A stretch of 64,000 nt of DNA from Bacillus safensis (GTDB taxonomy: Bacteria > Bacillota > Bacilli > Bacillales > Bacillaceae), in the NCBI GenBank assembly GCA_030159235.1, contig BSBG01000004.1, positions 248,001 to 312,000 of the forward strand, in the 5' to 3' direction. Of this stretch, positions 53,060 through 61,394 are shown piece after piece. The notes beneath the pieces were generated by a model. That model worked only from the letters and a program-made list of their open reading frames with translations. It was not told the origin of the DNA and made no database searches. Made by a program: the position numbers and the translations under genes. Numbering within the stretch: the stretch's first letter is position 1; the number at the start of each line of letters is the position of its first letter.

Positions 53060-53204
53060 CTTTATCGTAATGGAAGACAGTCCCTAAAAGCAATATTTAT
53101 AATACATGTTTTAAATGTTGTCACATTTCACACTTTCTCGAACAGTTTTTGTCTAAAATGTGTTACGATGATACAAAACTCTATTAGGTTTAGAGGTCGT
53201 CAAA

Positions 53205-53636
53205 ATGAAACTTACGAATTATACAGATTTCTCATTAAGGGTACTCATTTATTTAGCGTCAAGAGAAAACAATGAATTGTCAAATATTCAGCAGATCGCC
53301 GATGTTTATGACATTTCAAAAAATCATTTGACAAAGGTGATTTATCATTTAGGAAAACGCGGGTATGTGGAAACGATTCGCGGACGAAATGGCGGGATTA
53401 GGCTTGGGAAAAGCCCAGAAAGCATTAATATTGGCGAGGTTGTCCGCTATACAGAGGATGATTTAGTCATGGTTGAATGCTTTGATCCGAAGAAAAACAG
53501 CTGTATCATCTCCCCGATTTGTTCATTAAAGCATGTACTTCATGAAGCACTCACTGCTTATTTAAGCGTTCTTGACCAATACACACTAAAAGATTTAACA
53601 CAAAACAAAGATGCTCTCAGAGAGATTCTGCTTTAA
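53205..53636 (+). CDS. nsrR: NsrR, NO-responsive Rrf2-family repressor
   Basis: A 143-residue Rrf2 winged-helix protein: N-terminal NYTDFSLRVLIYLA, DNA-binding IADVYDISKNHLTKVIYHL, and C92, C100, C106, with D8 as the likely fourth [4Fe-4S] ligand. It represses NO-detoxification genes until its cluster is nitrosylated. It is divergent from hmp across a region with NsrR-like palindromes. AGAGGT lies 8 nt before the ATG. Size matches B. subtilis NsrR/YhdE (146). Confidence 0.93.
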   Translation: MKLTNYTDFSLRVLIYLASRENNELSNIQQIADVYDISKNHLTKVIYHLGKRGYVETIRGRNGGIRLGKSPESINIGEVVRYTEDDLVMVECFDPKKNSCIISPICSLKHVLHEALTAYLSVLDQYTLKDLTQNKDALREILL

Positions 53637-53668
53637 GGCGAAAGAATTTTATTCTTTCGTCTTTTTCT
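53637..53668 (+). terminator. Terminator of nsrR
   Basis: GCGAAAGAAT / ATTCTTTCG with T-rich tail. Confidence 0.85.
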
Positions 53669-53693
53669 TTACCTCCTTGTAATAATAATTTAT

Positions 53694-53743
53694 TTAAAAT
53701 TATTATAAATAAATATTGACTATCATGTTTGATTCAATATAAT
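53694..53743 (+). promoter_or_regulatory. PerR box and SigA promoter of the catalase gene
   Basis: TTAAAATTATTATAA (53694-53708) differs from the PerR consensus TTATAATNATTATAA at one base. TTGACT (53716-53721), 16-nt spacer and TATAAT (53738-53743) follow. Peroxide should derepress the gene. Confidence 0.82.
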
Positions 53744-53796
53744 TAGGGTATATAGATTGCTAGAAAACACTTTTTTGTTTACAGGAGGAGAAAAGA

Positions 53797-55272
53797 ATGA
53801 CAAATTCAAATCATAAAAATTTGACAACGAACCAAGGTGTGCCTGTTGGCGATAACCAAAACTCAAGAACAGCTGGTCACCGCGGACCTTCCTTTCTTGA
53901 TGATTACCATTTGATTGAAAAACTTGCACACTTTGATCGTGAACGTATTCCAGAGCGTGTCGTTCATGCAAGAGGCGCTGGCGCTTATGGTGTGTTTGAA
54001 GTAGAAAATAGCATGGAGAAACATACAAGAGCAGCCTTCTTAAGTGAAGAAGGGAAACAAACGGACGTTTTTGTTCGCTTCTCAACGGTTATTCATCCTA
54101 AAGGTTCACCTGAAACATTGCGTGATCCGCGCGGCTTTGCTGTCAAATTTTATACTGAAGAAGGGAACTATGATTTAGTTGGTAACAACTTACCAATCTT
54201 CTTTATTCGTGATGCATTGAAATTCCCTGATATGGTTCACTCTCTCAAGCCAGATCCTGTAACCAATATTCAAGATCCTGACCGTTATTGGGATTTTATG
54301 ACCTTAACACCTGAATCCACTCATATGCTCACATGGCTCTTTTCTGACGAAGGCATCCCTGCGAACTACGCTGAAATGCGCGGTTCTGGTGTGCATACAT
54401 TTAGATGGGTCAACAAATACGGCGAAACAAAATATGTGAAATACCACTGGAGACCATCAGAAGGTATTCGCAATTTATCGATGGAAGAAGCAGCAGAAAT
54501 TCAAGCAAACGATTTCCAGCATGCGACAAGAGATTTATATGACCGTATTGAAAAAGGCAACTACCCAGCATGGGACTTATATGTTCAGCTTATGCCGCTT
54601 AGCGACTATGACGAACTTGATTATGATCCATGCGATCCAACAAAGACGTGGAGCGAGGAAGATTACCCGCTTCAAAAAGTAGGTCGTATGACACTCAACC
54701 GCAATCCTGAAAACTTTTTTGCTGAAACAGAACAATCTGCTTTCACGCCAAGTGCACTTGTTCCAGGGATTGAAGCATCTGAAGATAAATTGCTACAAGG
54801 TCGTCTGTTCTCATATCCTGATACGCAGCGTCACCGTCTTGGTGCAAACTACATGCGCATTCCGGTGAACTGCCCTTATGCACCTGTACACAATAACCAA
54901 CAGGATGGCTTTATGACAACGACTCGTCCAAGCGGTCATATTAACTATGAACCAAACCGTTATGACGATCAGCCAAAAGAAAACCCTCACTACAAAGAAA
55001 GTGAGCCAGTTCTTCACGGTGACCGTATGGTGAGACAAAAAATTGAAAAACCGAACGATTTCAAACAAGCTGGGGAAAAATATCGAAGCTACTCTGAGGA
55101 AGAGAAACAAGCATTGATCAAAAACCTAACGGCTGATTTGAAAGATGTAAATGACAAAACAAAATTACTTGCGATTTGCAACTTCTATCGTGCCGATGAA
55201 GATTACGGACAACGTTTGGCGGATTCACTTGGTGTGGATATTCGCGCTTATCTTCAAGGAAGCATGAAGTAA
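53797..55272 (+). CDS. Clade-3 haem catalase (KatX2/KatA type)
   Basis: A 491-residue monofunctional catalase with catalytic His 57 in FDRERIPERVVHARG, Asn 131 in LVGNNLPIFF and the haem Tyr in LQGRLFSYPDTQRHRLG. It converts H2O2 to water and oxygen. Its N-terminus resembles B. subtilis KatX more than KatA (about LTTNQGVPVGDNQNS), and it corresponds to the peroxide-induced KatX2 described in B. pumilus. A PerR box and a SigA promoter precede it; CAGGAGGAG is the ribosome site. A terminator follows. Confidence 0.93.
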   Translation: MTNSNHKNLTTNQGVPVGDNQNSRTAGHRGPSFLDDYHLIEKLAHFDRERIPERVVHARGAGAYGVFEVENSMEKHTRAAFLSEEGKQTDVFVRFSTVIHPKGSPETLRDPRGFAVKFYTEEGNYDLVGNNLPIFFIRDALKFPDMVHSLKPDPVTNIQDPDRYWDFMTLTPESTHMLTWLFSDEGIPANYAEMRGSGVHTFRWVNKYGETKYVKYHWRPSEGIRNLSMEEAAEIQANDFQHATRDLYDRIEKGNYPAWDLYVQLMPLSDYDELDYDPCDPTKTWSEEDYPLQKVGRMTLNRNPENFFAETEQSAFTPSALVPGIEASEDKLLQGRLFSYPDTQRHRLGANYMRIPVNCPYAPVHNNQQDGFMTTTRPSGHINYEPNRYDDQPKENPHYKESEPVLHGDRMVRQKIEKPNDFKQAGEKYRSYSEEEKQALIKNLTADLKDVNDKTKLLAICNFYRADEDYGQRLADSLGVDIRAYLQGSMK

Positions 55273-55311
55273 TTTTAATCGCCATGAACATCTCTAATTA
55301 AAATGTTGGAC

Positions 55312-55348
55312 AAAGGGCTAAAATGATCTTAATTTTAGCCCTTTTTTT
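55312..55348 (+). terminator. Terminator of the catalase gene (shares a repeat core)
   Basis: AAAGGGCTAAAAT / ATTTTAGCCCTTT with seven T's. The same hairpin core occurs in the two repeats near 61.1-61.4 kb. Confidence 0.9.
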
Positions 55349-55377
55349 ATTTTCAGATTAAGCTCCTAAGGTGTTTT

Positions 55378-55761
55378 TTATAGCCGGAACACGTTAATAC
55401 TAATTAAATGACCGGTCACCGGATGAAAATAAATTTCTGCGTGTGCAGCAAAGCGAGTTGAGCCTTCCTTCACAGTGACGCGAAACACATCTTTTGTCTG
55501 TTCATCATTCACTTGTGTACGGCCAATGTAATGATAATCGTTTAAAGCGGCACCTGCATATTCATCTTGCAATGCTGTGTATGCAAGTCTTTCCCAATTT
55601 TCTAGCGGCTGCACCGCTGCCTTTGATGCAGGATGGATCATCAAACTGCCCAGCAAAACCATTCCTGCTGCAAAAAGCATCCACAATTTCGGCTGCATGA
55701 TATCATTGATCTCTCTTTCATCTATATTTTGTTTAGGTTTTGCTAGCCAGTCCTTTTTCAT
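55378..55761 (-). CDS. DUF3889-type membrane-anchored protein (YhdC-like)
   Basis: A 127-residue protein with a short basic cytoplasmic head, one helix (about 28-45) and an outside domain with NDYHYIGRTQVND and a beta-rich C-terminus. The pattern fits DUF3889 proteins; B. subtilis YhdC is of this family and lies near here, but the N-terminus differs. No strong ribosome site precedes the ATG at 55761, so the start is uncertain. Function unknown. Confidence 0.72.
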   Translation of the reverse strand: MKKDWLAKPKQNIDEREINDIMQPKLWMLFAAGMVLLGSLMIHPASKAAVQPLENWERLAYTALQDEYAGAALNDYHYIGRTQVNDEQTKDVFRVTVKEGSTRFAAHAEIYFHPVTGHLISINVFRL

Positions 55762-55889
55762 ACATCAAGCATTTATTCAGCCTATAATTCCCGGTACACG
55801 ATTGATGCAGGCACCAACATTTCCCCTGAAAAAGTCGATATGATCCGAGCAAACTAATGAGGACTTCTCAAGGGAAAGGAGAAGGTTTA

Positions 55890-56138
55890 ATGAATGTGGC
55901 GGATTATGATAAAGCACTTTATTATACGCATCGCTCGCAATGGGATAATTTACTTATTCTTATGGTACGTACGCAAGATGACTTGCTCTCGAAACGTATT
56001 GAGCATTTCTTACATGCGTATCAATTTAACCGGAACGATGCAGATGTTGAAAAATGTTTATATGGACTCCTGCAATACATTGACCACGCCTCTGAAGCTG
56101 CTGCTTCTGAAGCTTATGCACAACCGATGTACACATAA
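55890..56138 (+). CDS. yhdB: YhdB small protein
   Basis: An 82-residue soluble helical protein, MNVADYDKALYYTHRSQWDN..., ending AYAQPMYT. The start at ATG 55890 follows AAAGGAGAAGG; the longer ATG frame at 55857 crosses that site. Size and N-terminus fit YhdB (80). Function unknown. A bidirectional terminator follows. Confidence 0.85.
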   Translation: MNVADYDKALYYTHRSQWDNLLILMVRTQDDLLSKRIEHFLHAYQFNRNDADVEKCLYGLLQYIDHASEAAASEAYAQPMYT

Positions 56139-56139
56139 A

Positions 56140-56167
56140 GAAAAAGGCTGATTTTCAGCCTTTTTAC
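56140..56167. terminator. Bidirectional terminator, yhdB / acetyltransferase
   Basis: AAAAAGGCTG-ATTTT-CAGCCTTTTT. Confidence 0.88.
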
Positions 56168-56173
56168 ATACCT

Positions 56174-57058
56174 TTAACAGTGCGCTGTGATTGGAAACAT
56201 AAAGTGGCCTAATGCCCAATCTTCTTTTGTGTAAATAAACAGTGCATCCTCGTCATTTGGTGTCGTGACCGCCTGTAAGCCGTGAATTGACGTATCTGGC
56301 GTAAAATAGAAAATCACTTTTTCCGTCGTTTCCTTGACAATGCTTGCGACAACTTCTTCTACATTTGGCTTTTGAAGCGAGATGATATCAAACACATGCA
56401 TCGTTTCATTTTCTTCATTCATCAGCACAATGGTATCTAGCGTTTCAATATAAAATATGGCATCTGGCCATACTAATGTAAAATAAAACATCAATAAGCT
56501 GCCATGATCCTTGGCGTCCAATGTCATTGAGCCCGTTTGACGATTTTCTGCAAACTGTTCAATTAATGGCAGGTCTTGCTCCAATGTCAGTTGCTTGAGT
56601 TGTACATCTTTTTTCATTTGAATGACGCTTTTATTAACATCTAGGCTAAATTCACTTTCGTGATAACGGGTAAAGCCAAACCTCGGATAAAAATTCAGCA
56701 CGGATTCATTGGCAAAAAGAAAGATCATATCACAATCATGTTCGTATTGATCCATGATATGCTGCATTAACTTTGTCGCTAATCCTTTGTGACGATAGGC
56801 TTGATCTGTCATTACCGTACCGATTTGAACAGCCCGATACGTTTGACCATCAATGATCACAGACATGAGATAGACGGAAGCGTTGGAAATCACCTTCCCG
56901 TCATGTACAAAGGAATAAGGAATATATTTTTTATCCCAGTATCCCCTTTTGTACCAGTCACTAAAATCCAAATCAAATGTATCGATCGCAAGCTGATTAA
57001 AGCTCTCTTTCAATTTGTGATCATGACGATAATCACTTACTAATTCATATTTCTCCAC
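56174..57058 (-). CDS. GNAT-family N-acetyltransferase
   Basis: A 294-residue protein with an N-terminal GNAT domain (about 1-130): VQIGTVMTDQAYRHKGLATKL is the acetyl-CoA binding motif A, and MIFLFANESVLNFYPRFGFT is motif B. The C-terminal 150 residues are a second alpha/beta part of unclear origin. Substrate unknown. The GTG start at 57058 has AGGAGG 8 nt upstream. It faces yhdB and follows a region with two terminators. Confidence 0.85.
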   Translation of the reverse strand: MEKYELVSDYRHDHKLKESFNQLAIDTFDLDFSDWYKRGYWDKKYIPYSFVHDGKVISNASVYLMSVIIDGQTYRAVQIGTVMTDQAYRHKGLATKLMQHIMDQYEHDCDMIFLFANESVLNFYPRFGFTRYHESEFSLDVNKSVIQMKKDVQLKQLTLEQDLPLIEQFAENRQTGSMTLDAKDHGSLLMFYFTLVWPDAIFYIETLDTIVLMNEENETMHVFDIISLQKPNVEEVVASIVKETTEKVIFYFTPDTSIHGLQAVTTPNDEDALFIYTKEDWALGHFMFPITAHC

Positions 57059-57120
57059 TTTGTTTTCCTCCTATTATAGATTTACCTGTGATTGACCAGT
57101 TCATCACCTCCTTTAAAATA

Positions 57121-57160
57121 AAAAAAGACTTGCTGAGCATACACTCATCAAGTCTTTTTT
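57121..57160 (-). terminator. Terminator upstream of the acetyltransferase gene
   Basis: AAAAAAGACTTG / CAAGTCTTTTTT with a 16-nt loop; on the minus strand it could end the yhcYZ transcript. Confidence 0.75.
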
Positions 57161-57205
57161 GGTATTTCTATTAGAAATTAGACTGTCTATGCTTCTCCTT
57201 CACGC

Positions 57206-57246
57206 AAAAGGGCACGTCAAATAAACCAACATCTGTGCTCTTTTTT
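57206..57246. terminator. Second hairpin between yhcZ and the acetyltransferase gene
   Basis: AAAAGGGCAC / GTGCTCTTTT (one G-U pair) followed by T's on the plus strand. A nearby inverted repeat (TTCAATTCA / TTGAATTGAA, 57248-57267) precedes the yhcZ end. Confidence 0.55.
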
Positions 57247-57309
57247 ATTCAATTCATTGAATTGAATGTGCGCTTAAAAGTTTTAGCATAACGGTTAAAT
57301 TCCTTTCTG

Positions 57310-57960
57310 TCATAGCAGCTCTTTTGGCTGGTTTTTTTGATAATCGACTGCATATAGAGCCGCTTGGGTTCGATCTGCCAGCTCTAGCTTTGATAATACA
57401 TGAGATACGTGCGTTTTGACAGTCTTTTCAGAAATAAACAGCGATGAGGCAATTTCTTTGTTGCTTTTGCCCTTTGCAATTTCAAATAGGACATCTCGCT
57501 CTCGATTGGTCAGCTCTTTCATCAATGTCCATTTCTGTTCTTTTGGTTCTGTCAAATGCTGCACAAGAAAGGTCGTGATATGACCATCTAGCTGATAGGT
57601 GCCATTTTGTACTTCAATCATTGTTGTGAGCAGCTTTTCAGGTGCAACGTCCTTTAACTGATAGGCTTTCGCCCCTGCTTGAATGGCAGGAATGACATAA
57701 TCCTTATCCGCATAGCTTGTCAGGATCACAATGCGGGTGTCCGGCATTTCCAGCGTCATTTGTTTCGTTGCCTCAATCCCATTCATCACGGGCATAGACA
57801 AATCCATTAAGACAATATCAGGCTGAGTTTGCCTAACAACCTCTAAAGCCTCTTCCCCATTAGATGCCTCACCAACGATGTCCACATCAGGCTGTGTTTG
57901 CAAGAAAAACACCAGCCCTTTTCTCACAATATGATGATCATCTGCAATAACGACTCTCAT
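57310..57960 (-). CDS. yhcZ: YhcZ, NarL/LuxR-type response regulator
   Basis: A 216-residue response regulator: receiver domain with phospho-acceptor D53 (VLMDLSMPVMNG) and C-terminal LuxR-type HTH (LTNRERDVLFEIAKGKSNKEIA). It overlaps the kinase gene yhcY by 4 nt (ATGA), so stoichiometric translation is likely. The regulon of YhcYZ is little known. Length matches B. subtilis YhcZ (214). Confidence 0.92.
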   Translation of the reverse strand: MRVVIADDHHIVRKGLVFFLQTQPDVDIVGEASNGEEALEVVRQTQPDIVLMDLSMPVMNGIEATKQMTLEMPDTRIVILTSYADKDYVIPAIQAGAKAYQLKDVAPEKLLTTMIEVQNGTYQLDGHITTFLVQHLTEPKEQKWTLMKELTNRERDVLFEIAKGKSNKEIASSLFISEKTVKTHVSHVLSKLELADRTQAALYAVDYQKNQPKELL

Positions 57961-59138
57961 GACGATCCCTTCCTCTCTTGTGAAAATGGCACTTTTACAT
58001 GAATCATGGTTCCTTTACCTAATTCAGAATTGATACAAAACGTACCACCGGCTCTTCGGATGCGGTCAGACATCCCTTTCAGTCCAAGGGAAGGAAGGCT
58101 CATCTGCTCGTCATACTGAAATCCTTTTCCGCTATCAATGATTTTCATTTCAAACGTGTCTTTTGATTGATTAAGTTTGACCTCGACTTCCTCTACTCCC
58201 GCATGCTTTTGACAATTATTCAGTGCTTCTTGACATACACGGAACAACATTTCATGCTGCGAATGGTCCATCTCCATACAGCCTGATAAAGATAATTTGC
58301 AGCGCAATCCTAAAAGCTTTGCGTACTCTTCAATGCCTGTCGTAAACCCTTTTTCAATGCCTCTTGGTCTAAGCTGCCAAATGAGTGAACGCATTTCAAT
58401 CAGGGCATCTTGTGACAAATGCTGAATAAAATCAATCATTTCCCCTAGATTCTGATCGTTGGTCATTTGACGGGCGGCCTTAGCCGTCAGACTGACCGAG
58501 AACAGCATTTGGTTGACCGAATCATGTAAGTCCTGTGCCAGCCGGTTCCTTTCTTGTAAAAGGGCGTGCTGCTGTTCATTTTGCACAAGCTTCATCCGCT
58601 GAATGGCTGTGCCAATTTGAAGTGCAATGCTTTCAAGTAAATTCAGCTCTTCTTGTGTAAATGTGACTTTTCCCTTTGCCGCCACATTTAATAAGCCGAA
58701 CGTACGCTTACACGCTTGTAGCGGCACCGTCGCATGATGTGTAATCCCTTCTGTATCTCCAAGCTTTTGCTCAATCGCCGTTTCAATCCGTTTGCAATTC
58801 ATAATGTTGGTGGCCGATTGTAGTGAGCCTTTCGTGTATCGGTTGATGCAATAACAATCATTTTGACACATGAGCTGCTGTCGATGCTTCGAGAGTGCTT
58901 CAGGTAAGGAAACCTCTGCCATCAGTTCATATGACCCGTCTTTTTCTATAAAATAAATCCATGCTGAATGAAAGCCTGTGACATCCATCAGCATTTGGAG
59001 CACTTCATGAAGCGTATCTTTCATTTCCATGCCTTCGTTTAGCTTTTCAGCAATTTCTTTTAACGTTTCTAATGTTTTAACCTTCTCTTGGTATTCTCCC
59101 ATGCTGTTTACCCCCGGCATGCTGACTTCTCTAATCAT
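57957..59138 (-). CDS. yhcY: YhcY, GAF-containing sensor histidine kinase
   Basis: A 393-residue cytoplasmic kinase: GAF domain (about 25-180), HisKA_3 dimerisation part with LAQDLHDSVNQMLFS around the phospho-His, and a HATPase domain ending GLGLKGMSDRIRRAGG. There is no membrane helix, so the signal is internal; a cysteine-rich stretch (CQNDCYCINRY) in the GAF domain could bind a metal or a cluster. It signals to YhcZ, encoded next. Upstream sequence has TGAGAAGTC-like elements only. Confidence 0.9.
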   Translation of the reverse strand: MIREVSMPGVNSMGEYQEKVKTLETLKEIAEKLNEGMEMKDTLHEVLQMLMDVTGFHSAWIYFIEKDGSYELMAEVSLPEALSKHRQQLMCQNDCYCINRYTKGSLQSATNIMNCKRIETAIEQKLGDTEGITHHATVPLQACKRTFGLLNVAAKGKVTFTQEELNLLESIALQIGTAIQRMKLVQNEQQHALLQERNRLAQDLHDSVNQMLFSVSLTAKAARQMTNDQNLGEMIDFIQHLSQDALIEMRSLIWQLRPRGIEKGFTTGIEEYAKLLGLRCKLSLSGCMEMDHSQHEMLFRVCQEALNNCQKHAGVEEVEVKLNQSKDTFEMKIIDSGKGFQYDEQMSLPSLGLKGMSDRIRRAGGTFCINSELGKGTMIHVKVPFSQERKGSS

Positions 59139-59212
59139 TACGATGATTATACCATGAGTAGCCTGCTAACCCTTTCTCCAAAAGAATGATTTCTTCTCAT
59201 CCTTTTGGCTGA

Positions 59213-59246
59213 GAAAAAAGCCATCAAGCATTTTTGCAAGATGGCC
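59213..59246 (-). terminator. Terminator of pgcA
   Basis: Minus-strand GCCATC-TTGCA...TGC-TTGATGGC followed by six T's. Confidence 0.85.
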
Positions 59247-59256
59247 TCGTCTTTCG

Positions 59257-61002
59257 TTATTTAGCTGTTTCTTCCACAATATCATAAACCACTTTCATCA
59301 CTTCTTCTGACAGATGCTTCAGTTTTTCTTCGCTGTCTGTTAAAGACGTGCCTTTGACTGCAATATAAAATTTCACTTTAGGCTCAGTGCCAGAAGGTCT
59401 TAAGCAGAACCATGAGCCATCCTCAAGGAAATACTTCAACACATTTGATGCTGGCAGGTGAATGGTTTCTTCTTTCTTTTCAGCCACAAGATGTCTTTCA
59501 CTTGATTGGTAATCCTCAATCACTGTGATCCGCTGTCCTGCGATGGCAACTGGCGGATTTGTTCTAAAAGTATGAAGGATGGCTGCAATCTGCTCTGCCC
59601 CTTCTTTTCCTTTTAAGGTTAACGATTTTAATCCTTCTCTGTAAAAACCAAACTCCTTGAAAATATCAACAAGCGCATCATACAAGGACTTACCTTGTTT
59701 TTTATAAAAGGCAGCGACTTCAACCGCTAACAGTGCCGCTTGCACTGCATCTTTATCTCGTGCAAAGTCACCGATCAAATAGCCATAGCTTTCTTCATAA
59801 CCGAATTGAAATGTGTATTCTCCGCTCTTTTCAAATTGTTTGATTTTTTCTCCAATGAATTTAAAGCCAGTGAGTGTGTCTATCGTGTCGGCACCAAAGG
59901 CTGATGCAACAGCACGACCAAGCTCACTTGTGACAATGGTTTTCATCACGACGGGACGAGACGGCAGCTGACCCAGCTTTTGCTTTTCAGACAATAAATA
60001 ATGAAGCAGTAAGGCTCCTGTTTGGTTGCCTGTTAAGACGGTAAATTCTCCATCGTGATTTCTGACCGCAATGCCTAACCTGTCAGCATCTGGATCTGTT
60101 GCAATGAGAATATCAGCATTTTGCTTTTCGCCGAGCTTGATAGCATACTCAAATGCTGCATGCTCCTCTGGATTCGGCGAGGTCACTGTTGAGAATTGTG
60201 GATCTGGTTTTTCCTGCTCAGGCACAACAGTGACATGCTGATAGCCAAGAGCCTGAAGCCCGTTTCTGACAGGGTGATTGGCTGTACCATGAAGCGGAGT
60301 AAATACGACTTTGACATCGACCTCATTTGCCAGCTCAGGATGCACACGAATGGTTTTTAATTTTTCAATATAGGCATGATCGATTTTTTCTCCGATCATC
60401 TTGATCAGCCCTTGCTGTTTTAGCGTTTCCTCAGGTTCAACTGAAATTGATAGTTCATTTTCAATTGCGTCTACTTCTTGAATGACTTGATCTGCTTCAA
60501 ATGGAGGCAGCTGCCCGCCATCTTCACCATACACTTTATAGCCATTATATTCTGGTGGATTATGACTTGCTGTCACGACAATTCCGGCAAATGCATGCAG
60601 CTCACGAACAGCAAAGGAGAGCTCAGGTGTCGGACGCAGTTCATCAAATACGTATGTTTGAATACCTTGTGAAGCAAGTGTTTTAGCTGCTTCCATTGCA
60701 AATTCGGGCGATTTATGGCGCGAATCATATGCAATGGCGACGCCTCTTTTTTTTGCATCCTCTCCATGTTTCGCAATATACGCAGCAAGACCTGCTGATG
60801 CTTTACGAACAGTGTAAACATTCATTCGGTTTGTGCCTGCACCAATCTCACCGCGCATTCCTCCAGTGCCGAACTCAAGGTTTTTGTAGAAACACTCTTC
60901 AAGTGCTTGATCATCATCTTGATGCGCTTCTAGCCATTCCCTTAGCTCAGTATCCAGGTGCTTCTCATTGATCCATCGCTCATAATTCGTCTTCCAACTC
61001 AT
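59257..61002 (-). CDS. pgcA: Alpha-phosphoglucomutase PgcA
   Basis: A 581-residue phosphohexomutase: catalytic serine in [13 protein letters not shown], metal loop DPDADRLG, sugar-binding GYEESYGY and C-terminal RPSGTEPK. It interconverts glucose-1- and glucose-6-phosphate for UDP-glucose, and so glycolipid and teichoic-acid synthesis. Length is as in B. subtilis PgcA (581). GGGGAGGACGACC precedes the ATG. It is separate from the glp genes by the repeat region. Confidence 0.95.
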   Translation of the reverse strand: MSWKTNYERWINEKHLDTELREWLEAHQDDDQALEECFYKNLEFGTGGMRGEIGAGTNRMNVYTVRKASAGLAAYIAKHGEDAKKRGVAIAYDSRHKSPEFAMEAAKTLASQGIQTYVFDELRPTPELSFAVRELHAFAGIVVTASHNPPEYNGYKVYGEDGGQLPPFEADQVIQEVDAIENELSISVEPEETLKQQGLIKMIGEKIDHAYIEKLKTIRVHPELANEVDVKVVFTPLHGTANHPVRNGLQALGYQHVTVVPEQEKPDPQFSTVTSPNPEEHAAFEYAIKLGEKQNADILIATDPDADRLGIAVRNHDGEFTVLTGNQTGALLLHYLLSEKQKLGQLPSRPVVMKTIVTSELGRAVASAFGADTIDTLTGFKFIGEKIKQFEKSGEYTFQFGYEESYGYLIGDFARDKDAVQAALLAVEVAAFYKKQGKSLYDALVDIFKEFGFYREGLKSLTLKGKEGAEQIAAILHTFRTNPPVAIAGQRITVIEDYQSSERHLVAEKKEETIHLPASNVLKYFLEDGSWFCLRPSGTEPKVKFYIAVKGTSLTDSEEKLKHLSEEVMKVVYDIVEETAK

Positions 61003-61122
61003 GGTCGTCCTCCCCAGCTCTTATCATCAATAAAATAACATCTACTGTTATTTTATATGGAATCATCCTTTATGTCATGCTATATCATTAGCAGCTGGAG
61101 AAAATGCTGAACAAATAAAAAA

Positions 61123-61198
61123 AGCCGATACATGATCGGCTTTCAGATTGTTGACAAAGGGCTAAAATGTTCTTGATTTTAGCCCTTTGTCTTCTTTT
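61123..61198. repeat. 76-bp direct repeat, copy A
   Basis: Starts AGCCGATACATGATCGGCT (a hairpin) and contains AAAGGGCTAAAAT / ATTTTAGCCCTTT. On the minus strand its first hairpin is followed by seven T's (61115-61122 side), so this copy can terminate glpD transcription. It differs from copy B at two bases. Confidence 0.9.
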
Positions 61199-61318
61199 CA
61201 GCGTGATAGAAAACCTTTGCAGTCTAGGAAGGACGAGCACCGGAACGGAGCGAATTTGACATTCGTGAGTACCGGCGCGCAGGCCTGACACCGAATGCGA
61301 GGGTTTGTCTACGCGCTG
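61199..61318. repeat. GC-richer spacer between the 76-bp repeats
   Basis: 120 bp with a visibly different composition from the flanks (CACCGGAACGGAGCGAA, GTACCGGCGCGCAGGCC). It forms short hairpins such as GCGAA-TTTGACA-TTCGT. No ORF is convincing. With one repeat it makes a 196-bp unit, reminiscent of the ~190-bp intergenic repeats reported in B. subtilis, a comparison from memory. Confidence 0.55.
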
Positions 61319-61394
61319 AGCCGATACATGATCGGCTTTCAGATTGTTGACAAAGAGCTAAAATGATCTTGATTTTAGCCCTTTGTCTTCTTTT
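61319..61394. repeat. 76-bp direct repeat, copy B
   Basis: Same sequence as copy A but with AAAGAGC for AAAGGGC and AATGATC for AATGTTC. Its last base is the first base of the glpD stop codon. It lacks the T run of copy A. Confidence 0.9.

Noticed and set aside
53976-53992. Apparent loss of the catalase histidine in GAGAYG
   Set aside because: The essential distal His is in the preceding VVHARG (H57); the Tyr position is variable in the family.
57059-57120. 19-codon frame after AAAGGAGGTG upstream of the acetyltransferase gene
   Set aside because: The ATG is only 2 nt from the SD core and the frame runs into the real GTG start region; no sign of conservation can be judged.
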